A DNA stretch of 6,367 nt from Micavibrio aeruginosavorus. Lineage in GTDB: Bacteria > Pseudomonadota > Alphaproteobacteria > UBA9219. Location of the stretch: assembly GCA_020720905.1 (NCBI GenBank), contig DYNT01000080.1, forward strand, positions 1 to 6,367, read 5' to 3'. Each line of letters opens with the position of its first letter. Within the stretch, counting starts at the first letter, position 1. The translations under genes were made by a program, and so were the position numbers. Of the stretch, positions 1-5,102 are shown in pieces. The notes beneath the pieces were generated by a model. It was not told the DNA's origin. It ran no database searches and saw only the letters and a list, made by a program, of their open reading frames with translations.

Positions 1-432
1 TTTGCCACGGCGTGGCCTGTGCGCGAAGGCGCGGTTGTGCCGGAAGCGGCCAAGCTTGCGCCGTTTGCGCTTGCGCTTTTGGGGGCGGGGCTGTCGGGAT
101 GGCTGTATGCGCGGCGGCCAGAGACTCCGGCGATGATCGCAGCAAGATTGGGCGTTTTGTATCGCCTCGTTTTCAATAAATATTATTTCGACGAGGCGTA
201 TGATCGTTTGTTTGTGCGGCCTTTGCCGAAGGTGGGCGCGTTTTTCTGGCATCGTGGGGATGAAGCCGTGATCGACCGCTTTGGCCCCGATGGCGTCAGC
301 GCGGCAGCGCAAAGCCTCGGCGCTACGGCGCGGCGTTGGCAGACAGGCTATGTGTTCCACTATGCGTTCGTGATGGCGTTCGCCCTTGCTGCAATGGTGG
401 CGTGGGCGATGGTGAGGAGATTTTTGGCATGA
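1..432 (+). CDS. nuoL: NADH-quinone oxidoreductase subunit L, C-terminal part (5' end outside window)
   Basis: This is the last 143 residues of NuoL, the largest proton-pumping membrane subunit of respiratory complex I; the frame is open from base 1, so the gene starts upstream. A membrane segment (about residues 20-37 of the fragment, rich in Leu, Ala and Gly) is followed by a soluble stretch with the NKYYFDEAYDRLFVRP-type motif, then the GPDGVSA motif, and a final hydrophobic helix (HYAFVMAFALAAMVAWAMV) ending in RRFLA. The NKYYFDE and FGPDGVS motifs followed by a closing helix are typical of alphaproteobacterial NuoL. In the known E. coli structure the C-terminal part of NuoL includes the long lateral helix that lies along NuoM and NuoN, and the first part of this fragment should belong to the region just after it. 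The stop codon overlaps the nuoM start as ATGA at 429-432, so the two genes are probably translationally coupled. Identification is secure; the upstream part cannot be assessed. Confidence 0.95.
   Translation, partial: FATAWPVREGAVVPEAAKLAPFALALLGAGLSGWLYARRPETPAMIAARLGVLYRLVFNKYYFDEAYDRLFVRPLPKVGAFFWHRGDEAVIDRFGPDGVSAAAQSLGATARRWQTGYVFHYAFVMAFALAAMVAWAMVRRFLA
411..420 (+). promoter_or_regulatory. Ribosome binding site of nuoM
   Basis: GGTGAGGAGA lies inside the nuoL 3' end. Its GAGGAG core ends nine bases before the ATG at 429. This site, with the ATGA overlap, selects 429 over the earlier in-frame ATG at 336, which would add 31 residues with no NuoM character. Confidence 0.75.
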
Positions 433-1919
433 ATAACTTTCCGCTTTTAAGCCTTATCACCTTTCTGCCGCTTGTGGGCGTGATGGCACTCGCGTTGTTG
501 CCGCGAGGGCAGGAGGAAAAACAGGTGAAGCTTGCAAGGCTGATCGCGTTGGCTTTTGCAGGCGTGACGTTTGTGGCGTCGCTTGCGTTGCCCTTTTTGT
601 ATGACGCGACGGCGGGTGGTTTTCAGTTTATTGAAAAGGCGGCGTGGATGCCGACGATGGGACTTGAGTATCATCGTGGCGTGGATGGCATTTCACTGTG
701 GTTTGTTTTGCTCTCGACGTTGCTCACGCCCCTTGCGATGGTATCGGGCTTTGCGGTGAAGGAACGCGCGCGGTCTTTTATGGCGGCGCTGCTGTTGCTT
801 GAGGTCATGATGATCGGGATGTTCACGGCGCTGGATTTCTTTTTGTTTTATGTGTTTTTTGAAGGCGTGTTGATCCCCATGTTCCTGATCATTGGCGTGT
901 GGGGTGGCGAGCGACGCGTTTATGCGGCGATGAAGTTTTTTCTCTACACGTTCTTGGGATCGGTTTTAATGCTGGTCGCGATCTTTGCGATGGTGATCAA
1001 GGCGGGAAGCAGCGATATGACCGCGCTGATGGGCTTTGCCTTTCCGAAAGAGATGGCTGTTTGGCTTTGGTTGGCGTTCTTCGCCTCGTTTGCGGTGAAG
1101 ACCCCCCTATGGCCGTTCCATACGTGGCTGCCTGACGCGCATGTGCAAGCGCCGACGGCGGGCAGTGTTATTCTGGCGGGCGTTTTGTTGAAGATGGGCG
1201 GCTATGGTTTTATTCGGATTTCTTTGCAGATGTTGCCTAGCGCCAGCGCGATGTTCGCGCCGTTGGTGGTGGCGTTGAGCTTGATCGCTATCGTCTATGG
1301 CTCGCTGGTGGCGTTGGCGCAGACGGATATGAAGAAGCTGATCGCCTATTCATCTGTCGCGCATATGGGCTATGTCACGCTGGGGATTTTTTCCGGCACG
1401 CGTGAAGGGCTGGACGGCGCGATGATGGTGATGCTCTCACACGGGCTTGTGTCGGCGGCGCTGTTCCTTGGTGTCGGCGTGGTGTATGAGCGCACGCACA
1501 CGCGCGCCATTGCGCGTCTCGGCGGTGTTGCCAGCGTGATGCCGCGTTTCGCCTCGGTCTTCATGGTCTTGACGTTGGCGGCCGTGGGATTGCCTGGAAC
1601 GTCTGGTTTTGTGGGCGAGTTTATGGCGATGCAAGGCGCATGGTTGATGGATCATCGCGCTGCGGCAGTGGCGGCCTTGGGCATTGTGCTTGGCGCTGTC
1701 ACCATGCTGTGGCTTTATGCGCGGGTGTTCTTTGGCGTGGCTGAGAAAGCGGAGGTGAAGGCTATGCCTGATCTGACGTGGCGTGAGGCGGCGCTGTTCC
1801 TGCCTCTTTTGTTTTTAATTCTATGGATGGGTCTTTATCCGACGACGTTTACGAGGGTGATGGATAGTGATGTCAAGCATTTGGCATTGAGCATTCAGCA
1901 TTTAGGGGAAGAGAAGTAA
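429..1919 (+). CDS. nuoM: NADH-quinone oxidoreductase subunit M
   Basis: NuoM is an antiporter-like (Mrp-type) subunit of complex I in the cytoplasmic membrane and carries one of its proton channels. The 496-residue product is close to the family's usual length of about 500, and hydrophobic segments run along its whole length, in keeping with the 14 helices of the family. The residues known to carry protons in E. coli NuoM are present at matching places: Glu145 (in FFEGVLIP), Lys224 (in FAVKTPLWPFH), Lys255 (in LLKMGGYG) and Glu397 (in SGFVGEF). The HTWLPDAH signature at 231-238, His338 in MLSHG and the QTDMKKLIAYSS stretch around 298-309 are also classic. The start at 429 is supported by a good ribosome binding site and the ATGA overlap with nuoL; the protein then begins directly with the first helix (MNNFPLLSLITFLPLVG). 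It is followed by a repeat-filled gap before nuoN, unlike the tight junction upstream. No defect is seen. Confidence 0.98.
   Translation: MNNFPLLSLITFLPLVGVMALALLPRGQEEKQVKLARLIALAFAGVTFVASLALPFLYDATAGGFQFIEKAAWMPTMGLEYHRGVDGISLWFVLLSTLLTPLAMVSGFAVKERARSFMAALLLLEVMMIGMFTALDFFLFYVFFEGVLIPMFLIIGVWGGERRVYAAMKFFLYTFLGSVLMLVAIFAMVIKAGSSDMTALMGFAFPKEMAVWLWLAFFASFAVKTPLWPFHTWLPDAHVQAPTAGSVILAGVLLKMGGYGFIRISLQMLPSASAMFAPLVVALSLIAIVYGSLVALAQTDMKKLIAYSSVAHMGYVTLGIFSGTREGLDGAMMVMLSHGLVSAALFLGVGVVYERTHTRAIARLGGVASVMPRFASVFMVLTLAAVGLPGTSGFVGEFMAMQGAWLMDHRAAAVAALGIVLGAVTMLWLYARVFFGVAEKAEVKAMPDLTWREAALFLPLLFLILWMGLYPTTFTRVMDSDVKHLALSIQHLGEEK
1904..1909 (+). promoter_or_regulatory. Possible ribosome binding site at the nuoM 3' end
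   Basis: AGGGGA lies within the last nuoM codons, nine bases before the ATG at 1919 that overlaps the nuoM stop (TAATG). It is well placed to start the short frame 1919-2101. It may instead be a leftover of a binding site that served nuoN before the repeat was inserted, or it may be chance coding sequence. Confidence 0.35.
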
Positions 1920-1942
1920 TGGCGTGGTATCACAAACAAAAA

Positions 1943-2076
1943 CCGTCATTGCGAGGAGGCTTTTGGGCCGACGAAGCAATCCAGTCAGCCACGCGTCTGC
2001 GCGGCAAAAGAGTCATACGCGCGGCGGACGCCGCGCCGCTGGATCGTCACGGCGCATTCGCGCCTCGCGATGACGG
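1943..2076. repeat. Palindromic interspersed repeat between nuoM and nuoN
   Basis: The ends form a 14-bp inverted repeat: CCGTCATTGCGAGG (1943-1956) against CCTCGCGATGACGG (2063-2076), fully paired in RNA except for one G-U wobble. Further inward, ATCCAG (1979-1984) pairs with CTGGAT (2039-2044). At the tip, GCGCGGC (2019-2025) pairs with GCCGCGC (2030-2036) over a GGAC loop. A second GCGCGGC at 1999-2005 could take the same partner, giving a competing fold. The left side, with GTCATTGCGAGGAGG and GACGAAGCAATCCAG, matches from memory a repeat class seen in hundreds of copies in various Alphaproteobacteria and other bacteria. Short A runs flank it (1938-1942 and 2077-2080), which might be a small target duplication. 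It carries no transposase, so any mobility would need help from elsewhere. No T run follows on the + strand, so it does not look like a terminator of the operon. Confidence 0.85.
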
Positions 2077-2084
2077 AAAAGAAT

Positions 2085-2090
2085 GGAGAG
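2085..2090 (+). promoter_or_regulatory. Ribosome binding site of nuoN
   Basis: GGAGAG sits just after the repeat and seven bases before the ATG at 2098. It decides the nuoN start: the earlier in-frame ATG at 2083 lies immediately before this site, has no good site of its own, and would add only MERYG. Confidence 0.7.
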
Positions 2091-2097
2091 ATATGGC

Positions 2098-3561
2098 ATG
2101 ATCAACATTCTTTTTGCTCTTCCTGAAATGACGGTGGCGTGTGCGGCGATAGCTTTATTGCTGATCGGCGCGTTTCGCGGGGAGAAAGCGGGCGGGCTTG
2201 TGACAAGCGCGGCGGCGGTTTCCTTGCTGGCGGCGGCGCTGGTTGCTCTGGGCGGCGAGTCCGGCGTGGCGTTTTTTGGCATGTTCGCGGTGGATGACTA
2301 TAGGCGGTTTGTTAAAGTCCTATTGTTGATCGCGGCGGCGGGGTCGCTGACGCTGGCGCCTGCGTTTTTGGGTGGAGAGAAAAAGGGCATTAAACCAGAA
2401 TATGCCGTTCTGGTGATGCTGGCGACGCTGGGCATGATGCTGATGATTTCGGCGCATGATTGGATGGCGCTGTATGTTGGGCTTGAGCTGCAAAATCTGG
2501 GGCTTTATGTCCTGACGGCTTTTCAGCGCGAGGAAAAACGATCCAGTGAAGCGGGGCTGAAATACTTTATGCTCTCGGCCTTTTCGTCGGCGATCATGCT
2601 CTTTGGCTTATCGCTGCTTTACGGCTTTGCGGGCGGCACAGGGTTTGATGACGTTGGCAAGATGCTGGCGCAAAATCCCGCTCTGCCCATCGGCTTTGTT
2701 GTCGGCCTTGTGTTTGTTATGGCGGGCTTTGCGTTAAAAATATCTGCCGCGCCGTTTCATATGTGGACGCCTGATGTTTATGAAGGTGCGCCTTTGCCTG
2801 TTACGGCGTTCTTGGCGGCTGTGCCCAAGATTGCGGCGCTGTCTTTGCTGGCGGTTGTTCTTGGTGGGCCGTTGATCGCGGCGGCTTCTGTTTGGCAGCC
2901 GATCTTGATTGTTTTGGCCGTGGCCTCGATGGCGTTGGGATCGTTCGCGGGCTTGCTGCAAAAGAATATCAAGCGCCTGATGGCCTATAGCGCTATCGCG
3001 AATGTCGGCACGATGCTGGTGGGGCTTGTGGCTTTGGATCCTGCGCGTGGCGGGATGAGCGTCCTTGGCTTGCAAGGCGTGCTGATTTATCTGCCCGTTT
3101 ATTGTGTTGCGACGTTGGGCGTGTTTGGCGTGATGGCCGCCTTGTGCCAAGGGGACGCGCCCGTGGAGTCCACAGAGGCTTTGGCAGGCTTATCGCAAAC
3201 GCATCCTTGGCTGGCGTTTGTGATGGCGGCGCTATTGTTTTCTTTGGCGGGCGTGCCGCCGTTGGCTGGGTTCTTTGGAAAATATTTTGTCTTGTTAGCG
3301 GCGGTGAAGGCGGAGCTGTGGCCGTTAGCGCTGATCGGCGTGTTGGCCAGCGTCGTGGCGGCAGGCTATTATTTACGGCTTATCAAAATCATGTATTTTG
3401 ATAAGAAAGAGGGCGAGGCTTTGGTTCTGGCCGTGCCGCGTTCTTATGCGCACAACGGTGTCCTTGCGTTGGCGGCTTTGTTTGTTGTTTTGTTTGTCTT
3501 GTGGCCAGCGCCTGTTATCGAAGGGGCTCGCCTCGCTGCAGAAAGGATGTTGCTTCCATGA
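2098..3561 (+). CDS. nuoN: NADH-quinone oxidoreductase subunit N
   Basis: NuoN is the third antiporter-like proton-pumping membrane subunit of complex I. The product has 487 residues, close to the 485 of E. coli NuoN, and is hydrophobic throughout. Key channel residues are all present: Glu130 (in YVGLELQNLGLY), Lys214 (in FALKISAAPFHMWTPDVYEGAP), Lys244 (in AVPKIAAL) and Lys395 (in GFFGKYF). The lysine at the last place, where NuoM has glutamate, is the family-specific mark of NuoN. The QKNIKRLMAYSAIANVG stretch (288-304) is a further signature. The start at 2098 is preferred over 2083 because of its GGAGAG site and because the protein then opens directly with the first helix (MINILFALPEM). 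Upstream lies the palindromic repeat, so coupling to nuoM is either lost or carried by the short frame 1919-2101. Downstream the stop overlaps birA as ATGA. Confidence 0.97.
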   Translation: MINILFALPEMTVACAAIALLLIGAFRGEKAGGLVTSAAAVSLLAAALVALGGESGVAFFGMFAVDDYRRFVKVLLLIAAAGSLTLAPAFLGGEKKGIKPEYAVLVMLATLGMMLMISAHDWMALYVGLELQNLGLYVLTAFQREEKRSSEAGLKYFMLSAFSSAIMLFGLSLLYGFAGGTGFDDVGKMLAQNPALPIGFVVGLVFVMAGFALKISAAPFHMWTPDVYEGAPLPVTAFLAAVPKIAALSLLAVVLGGPLIAAASVWQPILIVLAVASMALGSFAGLLQKNIKRLMAYSAIANVGTMLVGLVALDPARGGMSVLGLQGVLIYLPVYCVATLGVFGVMAALCQGDAPVESTEALAGLSQTHPWLAFVMAALLFSLAGVPPLAGFFGKYFVLLAAVKAELWPLALIGVLASVVAAGYYLRLIKIMYFDKKEGEALVLAVPRSYAHNGVLALAALFVVLFVLWPAPVIEGARLAAERMLLP

Positions 3562-4289
3562 TCCCTCCTTTTTTTCGTATTCAAAGACTTGATGTTACCG
3601 CAAGTACAAACATAGTCGCCAAGCAAGCTGCCGAGGCAGGAGAGGCTGAGGGTCTTGTTATTCATGCGCGCAGGCAAACGGCGGGGAAGGGGCGCTTGGG
3701 ACGCACATGGGAATCGCCCGAAGGCAACTTATACGTCAGCGTGCTTTTGCGGCCTCGCTCGATTACGTTGCAATGGGCGGCTTTGTATAGTTTTGCGGCG
3801 GCTCTGGCCGTTCATGATGCGGTTTTAAAGGCTTGTCCTGATGCCTCGTTGCAATTGAAGTGGCCGAACGATGTGTTGGTTGAGGGGAAGAAAATCAGCG
3901 GCATTTTACTTGAGGCCGCTCCTGTTGTTCAAAACTTAGTCGATTGGATCGTGATCGGGGTTGGCATTAATGTGGCTCATCATCCTCAAGAAGCCCTTTA
4001 TCCAACAACATCGTTATCTGAACAGGGATCGTCCGTAACGGTTGAGGATCTTCTGGCTTATTTTCTGCAAAGCCTTGAACAATGGCGGCAAACGCTCTAC
4101 TACGATGGGTTTTGCCCTCTTCGCAAGGCGTGGCTATCGGACGCCAAGATGGGGCCTATGGTCGTGCGAACGCCAACAGGAGAGATTCAGGGCGATTTTG
4201 CTGGCATTGATCAAAAAGGCGGCCTTATCTTGCGGTTGGCGGAGGGGCAGGAAACCGTTATACAGACGGGCGATGTCTTTTTCTTGTAA
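3558..4289 (+). CDS. birA: Biotin--[acetyl-CoA-carboxylase] ligase, monofunctional
   Basis: This cytoplasmic enzyme joins biotin to ATP, giving biotinyl-AMP, and transfers the biotin to a lysine of carboxylase carrier proteins such as AccB. The 243-residue product contains only the catalytic and C-terminal domains. It lacks the N-terminal DNA-binding domain of E. coli BirA (321 residues), so it should not act as a repressor of biotin genes. Visible motifs in order are TASTN (14-18), the biotinyl-AMP-binding loop QTAGKGRLGRTW (40-51, here GKGRLGR in place of GRGRRGR), LKWPNDV (100-106), KKISGILLE (111-119) with the lysine expected to contact biotin/ATP, and IGVGINV (133-139). Residues from about 196 on form the small SH3-like C-terminal domain, ending in TGDVFFL. 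The start overlaps the nuoN stop as ATGA, and an AAAGGA ten bases upstream may serve as binding site. The gene has no metabolic link to complex I; its place after nuoN is a common alphaproteobacterial arrangement. Confidence 0.95.
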   Translation: MIPPFFRIQRLDVTASTNIVAKQAAEAGEAEGLVIHARRQTAGKGRLGRTWESPEGNLYVSVLLRPRSITLQWAALYSFAAALAVHDAVLKACPDASLQLKWPNDVLVEGKKISGILLEAAPVVQNLVDWIVIGVGINVAHHPQEALYPTTSLSEQGSSVTVEDLLAYFLQSLEQWRQTLYYDGFCPLRKAWLSDAKMGPMVVRTPTGEIQGDFAGIDQKGGLILRLAEGQETVIQTGDVFFL

Positions 4290-4294
4290 AATAT

Positions 4295-4303
4295 AAAGGG
4301 AGG
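4295..4303 (+). promoter_or_regulatory. Ribosome binding site of coaX
   Basis: AAAGGGAGG in the short birA-coaX spacer ends seven bases before the ATG at 4311. It is the strongest such site in the window, and this is the only junction apart from the repeat where adjacent genes do not overlap. coaX translation therefore seems to be started independently. Confidence 0.8.
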
Positions 4304-4310
4304 TTTTGGG

Positions 4311-5102
4311 ATGCTTCTTGCCATTGATGCCGGTAACACGAACACTGTTTTTGCCTTGTTCGACGGCATGACGCAAATCGGCCTGTGGCGCGCAGCGACG
4401 AACGCGCAGCGCACGGCGGATGAATACGCTGCTTTTTTGAAACCCCTTATGGCTTTGATCGGCGTTGAGGTTTCGACGGTTACGGACGCGATTATCGGTT
4501 CGGTCGTGCCGGATGCGAATTTTAATTTGATTAGGCTTTGCGTGCATCATTTTAATTGTGAGCCGCTGATGATTGGGGCGTCCGGTGTGAAGACGGGCAT
4601 GACGATCAAGATTGATCGACCCGAAGAGCTTGGCGCGGATCGTTTGATGAATGCCGTGGCGGGGATTGCGCTTTACAAAACGCCGCTGCTGATTATCGAT
4701 TTTGGCACAGCGACGACGTTTGATGTGATCGATGGCGATGGTGTTTATTGCGGGGGCGTGATTGCGCCTGGGGTTAATCTCTCGCTTCGCGCGTTGCATA
4801 TGGCGGCGGCTAAGCTGCCAAGCGTTGCGGTGGCGCGTCCCCCCAAGGTTATTGCGACGGGAACAGTGACGGCCATTCAGTCAGGGATTTTTTGGGGCTA
4901 TGTCGGCATGATTGAGGGGTTGATTGCGCGCATTAAGGCCGAGTTTGGCGCGCCCATGACTGTTTTGGCGACGGGCGGCCTTGCCTCCCTTTTTGATGAG
5001 GCTCTTCCTTCTTTGGATCATATCGATGGGGATCTCACCTTGCGCGGCCTTGCTCTTATTTTTGAAAAGAACAGAAAGTTGACAACAAACAATGACGCAT
5101 AA
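4311..5102 (+). CDS. coaX: Type III pantothenate kinase
   Basis: CoaX phosphorylates pantothenate (vitamin B5) to 4'-phosphopantothenate, the first step of coenzyme A synthesis, in the cytoplasm. The 263-residue product has the usual length and the fold signatures of the ASKHA superfamily. These are the phosphate loop DAGNTNT at 6-12, GADR at 108-111 with the expected catalytic base Asp110, DFGTATTFDVI at 130-140, GGVIAPG at 148-154, the glycine pair TGG at 221-223, and DLTLRGLALI near the C-terminus. In this family the enzyme is a dimer, needs a monovalent cation such as potassium, and resists feedback inhibition by CoA, unlike the type I enzyme CoaA. Those properties are family knowledge and are not read here. 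Its last 11 bases overlap the start of rnj, so the two are likely co-translated. Nothing looks truncated or unusual. Confidence 0.96.
   Translation: MLLAIDAGNTNTVFALFDGMTQIGLWRAATNAQRTADEYAAFLKPLMALIGVEVSTVTDAIIGSVVPDANFNLIRLCVHHFNCEPLMIGASGVKTGMTIKIDRPEELGADRLMNAVAGIALYKTPLLIIDFGTATTFDVIDGDGVYCGGVIAPGVNLSLRALHMAAAKLPSVAVARPPKVIATGTVTAIQSGIFWGYVGMIEGLIARIKAEFGAPMTVLATGGLASLFDEALPSLDHIDGDLTLRGLALIFEKNRKLTTNNDA

Larger units (their letters stand above)
1919..2101 (+). other. Possible 60-codon relay frame spanning the nuoM-nuoN repeat
   Basis: This open frame starts at an ATG that overlaps the nuoM stop (TAATG, 1917-1921) and ends at a TGA that overlaps the nuoN start (ATGA, 2098-2101). An AGGGGA site lies nine bases upstream. 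The predicted peptide is basic and polar (starts MAWYHKQK, contains LDRHGAFAPRDDGK), has no membrane segment or recognisable domain, and most of it is simply a translation of the palindromic repeat at 1943-2076. Similar peptides are commonly produced when copies of this repeat type are translated, so the amino acid sequence itself is unlikely to have a function. What is notable is the position: both ends fit the stop-start overlap style of this operon, so translating it could hand ribosomes from nuoM to nuoN. It could equally be a chance open frame in GC-rich sequence. Confidence 0.25.

Noticed and set aside
336..428. In-frame upstream extension of nuoM to ATG 336
   Set aside because: It reads nuoL sequence in another frame, gives a Cys/Arg/Gly-rich stretch unlike NuoM, and lacks the ribosome binding site found before 429.
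1943..2076. Repeat as an intrinsic terminator of the nuo operon
   Set aside because: The stem is followed by AAAAGAATGG and not by a T run on the + strand, and nuoN and further operon genes follow directly.
1943..2076. Insertion sequence, CRISPR repeat or tRNA
   Set aside because: At 134 bp with no transposase, no repeat-spacer array and no cloverleaf, it fits only a short palindromic repeat.
2083..2097. Alternative nuoN start at ATG 2083
   Set aside because: It adds only MERYG, has no good binding site, and would cover the GGAGAG that serves the ATG at 2098.
2734..3150. Minus-strand open frame of 138 codons opposite nuoN
   Set aside because: It has an Arg, Gln and His-rich composition typical of an antisense reading of membrane-protein codons, and shows no domain.
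3102..3401. Plus-strand open frame of 99 codons inside nuoN
   Set aside because: It lies entirely within nuoN in another frame, and nuoN is intact with all key residues; no sign of a real overlapping gene.
4134..4799. Minus-strand open frame of 221 codons
   Set aside because: It is antisense to birA and coaX, very rich in Arg, His and Asn, without recognisable motifs or a binding site; it is a shadow of strongly supported genes.
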